This document shows, in pieces, positions 12,856 through 25,529 of a stretch of DNA of 64,000 nucleotides. The notes under the pieces are model-generated. The model had not been told where the DNA came from and made no database searches. It worked only from the letters and a program-made list of their open reading frames with translations. Within the stretch, counting starts at the first letter, position 1, and each line of letters begins with the position of its first letter. The position numbers and the translations under genes were made by a program. The DNA lies in NCBI RefSeq assembly GCF_041146395.1, contig NC_090989.1, forward strand, positions 241,108,843 through 241,172,842, in the 5' to 3' direction. Source of the DNA: Eulemur rufifrons. Its lineage: Eukaryota > Chordata > Mammalia > Primates > Lemuridae.

Positions 12856-15565
12856 TATCTTAAAGGATATAAAATATTTAATAATTTTTGAAATCAGGGT
12901 TAAGAATAAGGATAAATCAAACTGCCATCATGGAGAAAGAAGAAATATGCTTCTACAAAAAGCCCATAAGAAGAGTTAAAAAGCATCTCTCCAAGTAAGA
13001 CTTCTAAGTACCCAAATAATTTACTCACAATGATTCTGACCTATGAATGAACAAACGTAAATAAATCTTTTTAAAAATAAGTTGCTTAACAGGAAGCAGA
13101 TGAGAGCCATTACAGGGGTACATGAAGTTAATTTTCTATGAGATAGCCAAGTATGAAAGGTATGAGGAAATGTATAGTTTTGTGGTTAGAGCAAAAGAGC
13201 TCTCTCCTCTGACCCTACCCTTTTTACTCACTACTAAGTCCAAAATCAAGTTAGGGACACACAGGAGAGACTAGACAGGATATGGCAACAGCCTGATGAC
13301 CCAGAGAGGTCAGTGTGGAATGCCCAGGTAGGAAAGAGGAAGGAGCTACCTTTTGTTTTCTTCAGGGGAGGGGCAGATACTACGTGAATTCAGACCTTAA
13401 ATGTAGGCCCCAGGTAGCTTTTTGTAAGTACAAATATTAATAATTGAATCTCAGCAGACTTGTGTGAGGTAAATAGAGAGCAGTGAGTTCTACTAATGAG
13501 GCCCATTAAATAAAGAAAGCCTTAGCTTGTTGTCACCTAAGCAAGACCCAAGAGTTCTGGCTTAGCTACCACAGTTTCACAATATAAAAAGTCTACTTAT
13601 TTTAGTCACTCACATGCACACAAGCCTAGCTGCCCTAATTAATGGTCACAAATGCTATCCACTTCCTTCTTTGCTCTCTTTCCTGGGAGCATTTAATAAG
13701 TATTAATTCCTTACAACAACACAACAAGGTCAAATCCCTTCTCTCCATTTATGAAAATTAATCATAATCAACTCCACTGCTGTAACTAGATAGTGACAAG
13801 AGTCACATCTAACACCGCATATGTTAGTCAATATGACTTTTTTTTTTAAGCCAATTTAGACCTTAGAGAAAATCTCTTGAAAAATACCCTTTCATAGACA
13901 TGTTCCAACTACTTTTAGTCCTGAATAAATTCCAACTGGGACCCACCACTGGAGAGCTGAGAATCTTCATAAAACAAGTTCTTAGACTCTCTTAAACAAC
14001 TTTATAATCCATTTGCTTTGGGCAGTTTTATCGGGAACCCACACACTCTGTATATAATGGCTACTGCTGGAGAAGATCGAGGCTGCTAACCAAGAGCGAT
14101 CAGGGATGGAATGCCTTGAAATATAATATAGTTTTCCTTTCATATAGGCAAGGCTTACCAATGTTTCCATTACACACTCCTCCCCAAACATGCCTAGAGG
14201 TGGAGCCTTGAAATAAAGCAGTCAGTGGGCATTTTTATTTAAAATACTTACTGTATTAGACACAGCATTCTAATCATATCATAGCACTGCCTAAGGAGAG
14301 TAACCCTCCCTCCAGTTTGAGGGACAGAACCAGAACTACAACAATTTACACAGAGCTAACTTGCCTAACCACCTGAAGAGAAAAGCTTCTGTCAACATAT
14401 TTTGTTTTTAAATGTACATTATAATCCAAACAAGCAACGTAAGCTACATTGCATTTGCTGATTTATACAGAAGGATATTGCCAAATTCCAATTCAAGATT
14501 ACCATGGCTACACCCAATTCTTTTAGTGCTTCTTTAAATTCCAGTTACTGATGCATTCATTTACTGTTTAGGGTTGGTGAACGAACCTTTCAAGACCATG
14601 TTTCTTTTAGGAGGATGGATGAACTCAATCTCTGTCTCAAATATAGTAATCCTCAACAATTCAGACACTGCCGTTTCTCAAGTTCTTTAATACAAAAGTC
14701 AGAGGAGTAAGTTAATGTTTACCTTAGCATTATCAATGTGAAGTGGGAGGGGGCAGAGATTTTTAAACAAAGGAATTACATAAACAAAATTAAAGAGGTG
14801 TTAAACAAATTCTTCTCATTCCCTTTAGAAGTTTCATTTATATACTGACAATGTAAACAGCAGACACAGTAGTGCTTTGATCTGCTAATTACAAAACATT
14901 TTTACTTTTTCATTAAATCAGTAGTTCTAAGAGGCCACTTTAATGATTAAAAGTACAAACTAAACTCTTCCCTAATTCAAACTAGAAATTCACTTGGAAT
15001 TTTTTTTTTTCTTAACTAAAGGAGGCTATGCCATTTTTTAACTATTGGGGTGGTTGGCTCCTATTCTGAACATAAAGCAAGAGGCAGGTTTCAAACAAGG
15101 GATGAGGAACAAAGACAGCTGACTCTAATGCTCAAACTGTTAGGCCCCTGGCAGCCACCCCAACCCCCCTTCATTGGAGATGAAGCACCTTAAACTGATC
15201 TCCCATACAATCTGCAGAAAATACTATGCAATTCTACCAGGTACCAGGAAAACATTTAACATTCAACATTTCTTCACAGAGCTAGCCCTTCAATTTGGTA
15301 GGAGAAATATCATTACTTTTGGCTGTTTCTCTAAACGGTAACAACAAAAAGGTATTTGAGGGTCTATATCACTACTTAAGGACAGTAACCCTCCCTTCAG
15401 TTTGAAAGTGCCTCAATATTTCTGTGTTTCTCTTATTTTTAAAACAGTAAGTCCTGTACCTGAGGCTTAATCCATCTGTAAGAAAAACATTTTTTAATTT
15501 TTTATCTTAATTCCAATTCTTTTCCTTAAAAAGGTGAACCCAAAACTAATAAATTATACTTTTTA
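12856..15565. other. Intron 2 stretch without recognised features
   Basis: About 2.7 kb, AT-rich, no repeat or gene recognised by eye. Confidence 0.4.
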
Positions 15566-16251
15566 GAGCAGTTTTAGGTTTCAGAAAAATTAAGCAGAAA
15601 GTACAGAGGGTTCCCATATATATTCCCTCTCCCCACCCTACTCCAGCTCTCATTTTCTCCTATTATTAACATCTTGCATCAGTGTGGCACATTTGTTAAT
15701 GATAAACCAATATTGACACATTAATTAAAGTCCAGCCTTTACATTGGGGTTCCCTCTTTGTGGTACAGTTCTATGGGTTTTGACAAATGCATAATGTCAA
15801 ATATCCACACATAACAGTGTCATACGCAATAGTCTCACTACCCTAAAAATCCTGTGTTCCATCTATTCATCCCTCCCTTCCTACCCACAAAACCCTAGCA
15901 ACCACTGATCTTTTTACTGTTTTCATAGTGCTGCCTTTTCCAGAATGTCATAAAATTGGAGTCATACAATATGTGGACTTTTCAGATCGTTTTCTTTCAC
16001 TTAGCAATATACATTTAAGGTATTTTCATGATTTGATAGCTCATTTCTTTTTATCGCTGAATAATACTCCATTGTATGGATGTACTGCAGTTTATCCATT
16101 TACCTACTGAAGGACATCTTGGTTGCTTCCAATTTTTGGCGATTATGAATAAGGCTATTATAAACATTCATGTGCAAGTTTCTGTGTCACATAAGTTTTC
16201 AATTCATTTGAATGAATACTTAAGAGTATTATTTCTGGATCATATGATATA
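15566..16251 (-). mobile_element. L1M fragment, distal segment (interrupted by MLT1 LTR)
   Basis: The plus strand is the reverse complement of old L1 3' sequence: 'cagcaaccactgatcttttt'-like text, 'tcataaaattggagtcatac', 'aataatactccattgtatgg', and 'aaggacatcttggttgcttc'. It stops at 16251, in 'ggatcatatgatat', and its continuation resumes at 17019, so the intervening DNA is a later insertion. Confidence 0.85.
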
Positions 16252-17018
16252 TTAATCTGCTTGGGCTACAGTAACAAAATACCATAGACTGAGTGGCTTA
16301 AACAATAGAAATCTATTTCTCACAGTTTGGGAGGCTAAGAAGTCTAAAATTAAGGTGCCAGCTGATTCAGTTTCTTGTGAGGGCTTTTCCTGGCTTATAG
16401 ATAGCCAATTTCTCACTGCTCTCCTCAAATGGCTGAGGGGCAGGTGGGCCTCTTCTCTGTCTTTTGTTTTTTTAATATTTCTTCTTCTTTTATTTTTTTT
16501 TACAGATGGGGTCTCACTACGTTGCCCAGGCTGGCTATTCACAAGTGCGATCCTACTACTGATCAGCACAGGAGTTTTGACCTGCTCCATTTCCAACCTG
16601 TGCTGGTTCACTCCACGTTAGGCAACCTAGTGGTTCCCCCGCTCTCAGAAGGTCACCATATTGATGCCAAACTTAATGTGGACACACAAGGGACATGGCA
16701 CACTACAGCTTAGAATTCCTGGGCTCAAACAATCCTTGACCTCAGCCTCCCAAGTAGCTGGAACTACAGGTATGCCACCATGCCCAGCTTTTATTTATTG
16801 TCTCATTTTATTTATCTTTTAATTGACAAAAAAAAATTGTATATATTTATGGTATATAACATTCTCTCTTTTTATAAAGACACTAATCCTATCATATTGG
16901 GGCCACACCCTTACGACCTCTTTTAACCTCCATAAAACCTCTATCTACAGTTACATTGAGAGTTGGGGTTTCAACATGTGGATTTTAGAGGGGACAAAAA
17001 ATTCAGTCTATAACATAC
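16252..17018 (-). mobile_element. MLT1-type MaLR LTR, itself split by a 7SL insertion
   Basis: Outer parts at 16252-16455 ('taatctgcttgggctacagt', 'aaaataccatagactgagtg', 'cagctgattcagtttcttgt') and 16861-17018 ('gacactaatcctatcatatt', 'ggggtttcaacatgtggatt') are the reverse complement of an MLT1 (ERVL-MaLR) LTR. The LTR is inserted in the L1M and interrupted at 16456-16860 by a 7SL pseudogene and adjoining sequence. Confidence 0.8.
16504..16788 (-). pseudogene. RN7SL (pseudogene): 7SL RNA (SRP RNA) retropseudogene, near full length
   Basis: Read on the minus strand from 16788 this follows 7SL RNA end to end, not just its Alu arms. A 5' Alu domain ('gctgggcatggtggc...') comes first. The S-domain segments 'aagtttggcatcaatatggt' with 'gacctt', 'gaaccactaggttgcctaa' and 'gtcaaaactcctgtgctgat' with 'cagtagtaggatcgcac' follow, then the 3' Alu domain ending 'gagaccccatctg' and an A-rich tail (16503 down to about 16455). 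About 285 nt versus ~300 for the functional RNA. A 10-base stretch (ACTGCACTCC in the functional RNA) is missing near the 3' end between short CCA repeats. No external promoter is evident; it is a processed copy made by L1 machinery. Confidence 0.92.
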
Positions 17019-17292
17019 AGTAAGAATATGTTTAGCTTTGTTAAGAAACTGCCAAACTGTCCTCCAAAGTAGCTGTACCATTTTGCATTCCCACCAGCAA
17101 TGAGAGCTCCTCTTGATCCATACATATCCTTCTCGGCATTTGGTATTGTCAGTGTTTCAGACCTTAGGCTTTCTCATATGTGTGTAGTAGCATCACGTTT
17201 TTTTAATTTGCAATTCCCTAATGACATGTGATGTTGAGCATTTTTTCATATGTTTATTGGCTATCTGTATATGTTCTTTGGTGAGGTGCCTA
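17019..17292 (-). mobile_element. L1M fragment, continuation after insertion
   Basis: It resumes with 'taagaatatgtttagctttg', then 'aactgccaaactgtcctcca', 'ttttgcattcccaccagcaa' and 'gttctttggtgaggtgcc', collinear with the segment ending at 16251. Together they form one old minus-strand L1M piece. Confidence 0.85.
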
Positions 17293-18654
17293 CAAAATAC
17301 ACCAAAAAAGTATATTTCCCAAAATGCGGACTCATGGCCATGTAGGAGTGAGGCTACCTGGGCTGCCCGGCATAAAAAAATGCAGAAGATTGAGCCCCAT
17401 CCTGTACCAATGAATTACACTTTTCTAATGTACCAAAAATTGAGAAACATTAAATAGACATATAATGGGGGAGGGACACTGACTAAGAATCATCAATGGC
17501 CAGCCTCTTACTGGATCGACTGGTTAAAGACCTGCAACCATTACCTTTTCCTTACTGGCTGCTGACATTTCAATCACAGTGTCTTTCAAAAACAGTAAGT
17601 ATCATATGGATAGGTACTACAATAATCAGGAAGTCAAGGTCACTTAATGACTGAAAAAAAAAAAGAGAGATTGGGAATTGAAGTGTTTGACTCTAATCCC
17701 AAATGTGACTGAGTTCCTACATAACTCCCTGAAAATCACTGGGGACAGGGGTGGTTAGGGACTGGTTCTACTCCTTAACAATAAGCTCAACTAACCTGCC
17801 AAGAGAGAGGAGAGGCAGAAGTTGGGCATGCAGCTGGGAAGCTGAGATAAGCAAAATACCATGGAAGCAAATTATTCAAACTATGACAGGTCACAAATCA
17901 AACTCAAATTTAAAGCCCCTAATAAGCCTCAAGGAGGTTTTTTACTTATTTCTTTCCAAGGAAGAAGGGGAAGGAAAGAAGAAAGGTAGAGAAATAGTGG
18001 GATTTGCTGGTTAGGGAAGGGGGGAAATGGTTTCCCATTCCTCTTAAGGGGCCAGTGAAGTAGGTGAGAGTGGAGAGGAAAAGCAAAAAAGAGCAAAAAT
18101 AAAAAAGTAGGAAAGAACTATTCCTAGGATAGTACTCTTTTTTCTTATCTATCTTCTGCATCCTTTATTTCAATTTTCTTTTTAAAAGCCTGAAATGAAA
18201 CCTCCAATGTTTTTAAAAAAGAAGTATGATTCTTTCCTAAATAAAAGATCTGATGAATTAATTTTCTTCAAACTTTCTACATCATAACCAGCCAATTTTC
18301 TGATAAAATATCAAGTACAAAATAAAAGGCATGATTATTCTGTAATTTAAAGTAAAATAATGTTAATATACCAATTTCCCTTAGATTTTTTTAAACAGAA
18401 GTTGATATTATAATTATTGCATATTTCTAACAGGTAAGTAAAAAAAATGATTTCCCAACAGGTTCATATCTGCAAAGGGAACTTTCACCAAAAAAAAAAA
18501 AAAAAAAAAAACCAATAAGACACAAAACAGATAAATATGATTTTCTTTCATGGCTAAAATATTAAACTATAATCAATAGTAAATCAGACTATTAAGTCAA
18601 AACTTAATTCTTTGGTTAACAGCAGATAGTAATAAATTATTTTTAAACCACTGA
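17293..18654. other. Intron 2 stretch without recognised features
   Basis: Contains purine-rich GGAAGG-type sequence near 17950-18110 and an A21 run near 18490. Nothing else recognised. Confidence 0.4.
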
Positions 18655-18910
18655 TTTATTAGCATTTTATCATTTATAACACATTATACAAGCTCTTTTG
18701 TACTTACTCCTATTATCACTATTCTGTGTGTTAAGTGGGGGAAGCTAATCTATCTCTCCACATTTTATAGATAAGAAAGCAAAACCTGAGGAAGGCTAGG
18801 GAAACTTTTTCATTGCATGTCCTTCAGCACACAGGAGAGCCAGAATTCGAATCCAAGACTCTCCTCTTCAAGAGAGAGTAGCAGCAGCCTATTCTTTCCA
18901 CTTCACAATA
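18655..18910 (+). repeat. MIR SINE
   Basis: Plus strand: 'acattttatagataagaaag', 'cacaggagagccagaattcg' and 'aatccaagactctcctc', matching MIR's 3' half in order over about 250 bp. One of the longer MIR copies here. Confidence 0.65.
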
Positions 18911-19739
18911 ATGCCTAAATTATAAGACAAAAAGAAAAAAAAAAATCCTCATTTTAACCACTAAAAGAAAAAATGTATATAATGTGGCTTTAGAGTACAC
19001 TGGGAAATCCTTTTTATAGAAAAAGGATTTGAGGATTGGGGTGATCATAAGCTTTGTATCTCTTGAGTTCCTTCTATGATGGCAATAGTATTCCAGACTC
19101 AGGTGTTAATTGGTGATTTCTAGACAGCCCTCTATGGTGGAAAGTTACCTACCAGGAGAAGCCACTCTGTAGATAACGAATGGCCCATTTACAAAGTCAC
19201 CTGTGTCAGTTGTTAGACATTGGAAAACATTTTTCCACCTTTCCTTTCGCTAACCACTCTAACTTAATACGCTTCCACAGCTATAGTTACATCCATTTCA
19301 ATGGGCACTCTCTCCAAGCTTCCAAACACCCAAGAAGCCAAAGGAGATGAAAATGGTAGTCCTGCCTTCCAAGGAATCCTCAGTCCCCTTTTACATCAGT
19401 GCTAAGTAGAAAGAGTCCCTACAGTTATTGCCACTCTGACATTTTTTAAAAAGAACACAAGGGAAATTTAGTCATATTAACTGCCCCTGCCCAAAATATT
19501 TCTTTCAGAGTAATAGATAATAATTTCAACTTCTTAAAGGCCTGAGTTTCAGAAGGTTTTAAAACTCAGGATTTCAAATTCATATTACTTTCAAATAAAT
19601 TTAGTGACATTTTGCACTTATTGGACCTCTTTTTATCTAGTTTATCCCTCTCCCTGATTTATTCAGTAGGTTTTTTCTAACTTACCATAGGCCTGACACT
19701 TGGGAAGAATAGTAAATTGCTTCCCCTACTCTATAGCAG

Positions 19740-19915
19740 AGGTGCTCCAATTCAGAGTCGTTGAGGAGCTTTTTAAAATGCAGATTCCCAGATTTCACTC
19801 TCAAAAGTCAGGTCTCACTCAGATAGTGTCTAGGAAGCAGCATTTTTAACAAGACATGGCACCATTATAGGCGGTGTTCCAAGAGGTGTGCCCAGCAAAT
19901 GATACCACAGAAGGA
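19740..19915. mobile_element. MER5A-type hAT-Charlie element
   Basis: 'gagctttttaaaatgcagat', 'aagcagcatttttaacaaga' and 'ttccaagaggtgtgcccagc' match MER5A in order, with moderate divergence. Confidence 0.6.
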
Positions 19916-20629
19916 CTCAGCCTGGCCCACAGATGAACTTATAAACAGACATTTTTAAAACCACCTGTGAGTGGCCAGAGGCGTATAAAAAAGGAATTGA
20001 TTATGAGTCAGGAGCCAAGAGAATTCCACACTCAGACGGACAACTTGTGCAAAGGCATGGAATCATGAAATGTTTGTGGAACAAAGAATCCTCTGAAAGT
20101 TACCGAAGCTATATTCAAATGTGGATTCACCCTTTAGGGAGCATCTTGCAAGTGAATTTTTTCACAGAAAAAGGATTTTAAGAGAAAAGTGCTTAATTAA
20201 GCAGGGGAGTGAATGATTGGATGTGTACTAAAAAAAAATTATGTGGCAACAATGTGAATGATGGTGAAGGGAAGATGAAACTGAAAACAGAAAATGAGTT
20301 CCCAAATGGAAAAAAATGAAGAGTGTTTTTGAGAGATGCTAAAGAAACAGAATGAATAGGAATTGGTGAGCCACCAACTTCTATTAACACATTTTTCATT
20401 GCCACGTTATTAAGATTTATATGAGGAAAGAAACAAGGCAAGCCCTGGGTGAATGAACATTTTCCCTATTCCAATCACATATCCCAATAACTTACAATGA
20501 AAGATGAGAAATTCAATTTTCAACCTCGTGACTCATCTTTATCATTTGGTTATTTCTGATCCACATCTCCCCTCCCCCACCTTACGTGTGGCTTCCCATA
20601 CAAACCAGAATAATCTGTTTGACTATATG

Positions 20630-20940
20630 CATTAGTTTGCCAGGGCTGCCATAACAAAGTGCTTTAAGCCACTCAAACTGGATGACTTAAAGAACAGAAA
20701 TTTATTTTGTCACAGTTATGGAGGCTTAAAGTCCAAGATCAAGGTATAAGCCTCTCTCTCCTTGCCTTGTGAATGGCCGGCCTTTCCCTATGTCTTCACA
20801 TGATCTTATCTCTGTGTTTCTGTGTCCTAATCTCTTCTCATAAGGACACCAGTCATATTGGATTAGGTCCCATACCAATGACCTTATTTTACCTTAACTA
20901 CCTCTTTAAAGATTCTACTATACCTCCAAATCCTAAATAA
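20630..20940 (-). mobile_element. MaLR-type LTR (MLT1/MST group), solo
   Basis: The plus strand reads 'attagtttgccagggctgcc', 'acagaaatttattttgtcac', 'gtccaagatcaaggtataag', then 'aaggacaccagtcatattgg' and 'attaggtccc'. This is the reverse complement of a MaLR LTR. No internal region lies beside it, so it is a solo LTR. The exact subfamily is uncertain. Confidence 0.7.
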
Positions 20941-21961
20941 ACATAAGCAAAGAGTAAGAAAACCACTTACACTCAGGACTGGCCAGCCCCCTCCTAGAGT
21001 TCATATTCACTTCAGCCAGGGGGTTACCAGGAGGTCTGTTCCATCATTCCAAGATCAAGAATCAGCTCTAAAACTATCCTGGGAATTTTAAGTCACTCCC
21101 TAAGGGCAACAAAATTTCAGATGAGTTGCTTTCACACCCATTCCCAGTGATAAAAATCAAAGAAGCAATAAAGAGAAGGCAAAGGGGAAAAAAAAGTTTA
21201 TATAGTTACATTCCAACACTTGCTTCCAAAGCTGTTAAATGTTATGATGGCATTCTTGATGTCCATGCCCAGAACTTAATAAAAGTTCACAAAATTTTCC
21301 TGAACTGTAGCTACATTTACAGAAGCAGAAATTTCTTCTGAGGCAGCATGACTCTTCAGAAGCCACAAGCATATTTAAAAAATCAAGAAACAAGGGCTTC
21401 AATATTGTAAATTTAAATGGCCATAAACACTTGAGTAGAATCAGTGAGCCTCCTATCCACCTTTCAGATCTCAACATTTAAAAATTATTGGAGAAATTAG
21501 GTTACACACAGAGAATTTATATTACCACATATTTCACTAAGTTACCCATAAAATCAGACACAGGAAACATTTACCACAATATAAACTGTTTCAAAAACCA
21601 TAGGTAAAAACAGAGAAAAATGGAACAGATCCTGTATCTATCCTTTCAAAGAAAAGTGCTACCAAACTAGGAAAATCACCAATGTGCAATCCCAATTAAA
21701 TAGCTAATCTGAGTTCATCAATAAAGGATTATCAGTAGATGATGAAACCATTTGATAAAAGATGATTATGGAACACAACATTTGAAAGATACAAAGTATT
21801 ATCACATTGGTTACTATAACTGTAAAAAATGAAACACATAATTTTATATAAAAAGTCCTATCAGATTATTTTCCTCTACTTTCCCTTCCTCACTAAAGCA
21901 TATAAACCTTCTTAATTCAACTATGAAAAGAAGTCCTGAGGCTATGCTACATTTCTCTAAT

Positions 21962-22118
21962 CCAGCTCTGTCCATAAGGCAGCCACAAGCTACAAATGAC
22001 TACTAAGTCCTTGAAATACGGCTAATGACTGAAGAACTGAATTTTTAGTTTTAAATAATTTACACTTAGATTTAAAAAGCCACATATGTCTAGTGGCTAT
22101 TGTTTTGGACAGTGCAGC
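21962..22118. mobile_element. Short hAT-Charlie element (MER33-related), with inverted termini
   Basis: It starts 'cagctctgtccataaggcag' and ends 'gctattgttttggacagtgc', giving imperfect 12-base inverted termini. The interior ('cttgaaatacggctaatgac', 'gaactgaatttttagtttta') matches internally deleted relatives of the element at 12420. Confidence 0.65.
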
Positions 22119-22494
22119 CGTAGAGTACATATAAACCTAGACATGAAAGACAATATAATTTATAAGCTTAAATTAAGGACTGGCTTAAGGAAAAACTATC
22201 TAATAAGCTTTTATCACCAGCTAATTCTAGATCAGGAATTGCCTCCTTGAGATTTTCTTAAAGTACTTTTTCTTTACTATAAAAAAATAAGTCCTCAATA
22301 AAAAGCTTGCAAAATGAAATTAATACAGCTCGAAGCCTACCCCAAACCAAAACAATTACCAGGAAAACTGCTGCATTTAATCAAATGTATAGGAGCACCC
22401 TGATTTAAGATGTCACAAATGTCAAGAGTGATAAAAAGGAACTGATTTATTTGCAGTTTTCATTTAAAATAATAAGCTCCTTCAGAATATTAAA

Positions 22495-22945
22495 AATATG
22501 GTTTCACTTAAAGTTATTCTGGGTCCGTTCCAATTACATATGAATTTTAAATCAGCTTGTCAATTTTTACAAAGCAGCGAGCTGGATTCTGATAGGCATT
22601 GTATTGAACCTGTAGCAATCTGGGGAATATTGCCGTCTTAACAGTATTAAGTCTCTCAATCCATGAACATGGGATGTTTTTCCAGTTATTTAGATATCCC
22701 TTAAGTTCTTTCAACAATGTTTTGTAGTTTCAGAGCATAAATTTTGTACTTTTGTTAAATGTATGCCCAAGTATTTTATTTTATTTTTGATGCCATTATA
22801 AATGGAATTGTTTTCTCAATTTCATTCTCAAATCGTTCATTGTAAGTATATAGAAATATTGTTGAATTTTGTACCCTAATCTTGTATCCTGTAACCTTGA
22901 TAAACTCATTTAATATGGGGGTAGTATTGGTAGTCCTCTAATTCA
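22495..22945 (-). mobile_element. L1 ORF2 fragment
   Basis: The plus strand is the reverse complement of L1 ORF2: 'aatctggggaatattgccgt', 'cttaacagtattaagtctct', 'aatccatgaacatgggatgt', 'gatgccattataaatggaat'. The coding frame is broken. Both ends are truncated. Confidence 0.85.
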
Positions 22946-23040
22946 TAGGGACCATTAGATTAATGAGGTAATTCTTACAGAATACTCACTACTCACCCTG
23001 GCACATAGCAGGTGTCAAATACCAGCTATTTCTACTAAAG
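22946..23040 (+). repeat. MIR/L2 3' fragment
   Basis: 'attaatgaggtaattcttac' and 'ccctggcacatagcaggtgt' with 'caaataccagctatt' resemble the MIR 3' core. Short. Confidence 0.5.
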
Positions 23041-24000
23041 TACTTTTATATGTAAATGCCTTACAAAAGTGTCTTACTATAAAGTATTTATTCAATACCT
23101 CTTGTGTGTAAAAGTATAATAATAATTTTTTAAAAAATCCTGTCCATAAGGAACTAGCAGTCTTAGAGCAGAAATAGATCCTCCTTGTCCCACAAGTGAG
23201 CTGTACAGATAGCAGATAAAAAGTCTAAATAAGCTTTCCTTCATAACAAATTTGCCTTCATACACCCTTTAATTAAGAGCTCCAGAAAGCCATCTACTTT
23301 TGAACCATGAAGATGAGGTCCGGCCCTCCTTATTCTTTCAGTGCTTATTACTAGATTCTTCCATAACTCTCCTGAACACAGATATTATTGCAGAGCAAAG
23401 CTGCTGCACTGCACTCAACCAATATGACAGGAAAGTTTTAGTGTCTCATAATTACCAGCTTTGGTTTTTCTTTATCTGAAGCCAATTTCATGGTTTTGAA
23501 CTTCCAGAGAAGAGAAACACAGAAAAATGGAAAGTCAGGGAAGGAGAAGGATTACAATAAGTAAGGTCCCTACAGGGCCGTAGTCACCAATCCTATTTTA
23601 TAGATGCTTACTAATATTTTTTAACCAAACAATTTCAGTCTAAGTAGTCCTTTACATTTAGACATCTGCTTAGTGTTCTAAAACACCATTTATAAATCAA
23701 CCAAGTCCTCTTTTTGTCTCAGCAACATTTGCTTTACTTCTAAATAATTTTTTAATTACATTTAATTTTTACAAGAACAACAGCCACAACCTACAAACCA
23801 TAATTTGTGCCACAGAATCCAATCTTAGCCCAGATCTATTTCTGGCTTCATAACAGCTTGAGCTAAAGAGGAATTTCATCACATTGTTCAAGTTGGGTCA
23901 TAAACAATCTCTGAAAAGAAAAGCAAAACAACATAAAATGTTGTAGAAACCAAAAGTGGCACAAAATATGAAAAGAGATTTAGGTTCAAACATCTATTAC
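23041..24000. other. Intron 2 stretch without recognised features
   Basis: AT-rich; no repeat or gene recognised up to the LTR start. Confidence 0.4.
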
Positions 24001-24790
24001 TGTGGTGTTACGATATATATATATTGGTTTTTGTCCACAGTTCCTGGCTCATAACTCCCATAGTCCTTGTTATAATGTTGGGGCACTGCAGGCCTCAGGA
24101 GACAGAATCTCTCTTTCTGACCTTCTCCTGTCCTCCTTTCACCTGCCCACGGTAGGACTCTAATCTGCTTGTGGGTCAAAAGGCCCTCATTCCAGAGAGG
24201 ACCCTGCCCCATGCCCTGGAGGAAGGAATGCGGGAAGCCAGGAAGACTCTGAACAGACAGGCATCGCTGGGTTTAGATCATGTGCTTTTTGTCCAATCAC
24301 ACTTCTACGCAGTTGTCAATCATGCCTACGTAATGAAGCCTCCATAAAAACCCAAGAAGACTGGGTTCAGAGAGCTTCTGGATAGCTTTTGGATATCCAG
24401 TGGAGGATCCTAGAGGGTGGCACGCCCGGGGAGGGCACCGAAGCTCTGCGCCCCTTCCCCAATACCTCACCTTATACATCTCTTCATCTGTATCCTTTGC
24501 AATATCCTTTATAATAAATTGGTAAGTGTGTTTCCTTGAGTTCTGTGAGCCATTCCGGAAAATTAATCTAACCCAAAGAGGGAGGAGGCTGAGGGAACCT
24601 CAACTTGAGGCTGGTTTGTCAGAAGCTCCGGAGGCCCAGACCTGTGACTGGCGGGCAGCGAGTGAATAATGAGGACTGAGCCCTCACCCTGTGGGATCTG
24701 ACACTATCTCTGGGTAGATCTTGCTGGAATTGAGGAAGAGGATACTCAGCTGGTGTCCACCGATTGGTGTGTGGGGGAAAAAAACCACAT
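24001..24790 (+). mobile_element. ERV1-type solo LTR
   Basis: It starts TGTGGTGTTACG. Its core includes 'cctccataaaaacccaagaa', 'gcacgcccggggagggcacc', 'gcgccccttccccaatacct', a polyadenylation signal AATAAA (24513-24518), and 'gttctgtgagccattccgg'. It ends near '...aaaaccaca', though similar sequence may continue to about 24870. This layout (CATAAAAACCC box, then AATAAA, then a GT-rich R/U5) is typical of gammaretrovirus-like ERV1 LTRs. No internal gag/pol/env is adjacent, so it is a solo LTR, antisense to MLLT3. The family name is not certain, and terminal duplications were not convincing. Confidence 0.7.
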
Positions 24791-25231
24791 TTGGTTACAG
24801 AAGTCCTCTTCTATGTTGACTGTTGTGCAGTTTAGCGGAAAGCATGGTTTGGGGAGTGTTTTTCCAAAGCAACGACATAAATGGAAACACAGCTGTGTTC
24901 ATCTTCAGTCTCGACTTGCCCCTTTATGCTCCCACAACACTCCATTCCCACCTCAAATTAAACTCTTATTTAAACTGTACTGAAATTTATCCACTTACAA
25001 ATCAAACTCCTCTTCCCCTCTCCATATGAGTCTCTGAGCTTTATAAGGTCAGAGAAGTTGTATTGCTGAACAGATGTGTAAAGTTGGGAGAGAAGCAGGA
25101 TGAGCAACACCAGGCAATTCCATCCATCCCACCTCAATAACCATCTAACCTAGAAGTTCTTAAAAATGGTTTTAGTTTTGCTTCTACCACTCTATTTGAT
25201 TCAAAGGTAGTTGCCATTAGTCATTCTTTTT

Positions 25232-25529
<298 letters not shown>

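Noticed and set aside
16252..16713. 119-, 88- and 94-codon frames near 16.3-16.7 kb
   Set aside because: They lie in the MLT1 LTR and 7SL pseudogene.
16504..16788. A functional SRP (7SL) RNA gene
   Set aside because: Diverged, lacks ten 3' bases, ends in a genomic A-tail and sits inside an LTR; these mark a retrocopy.
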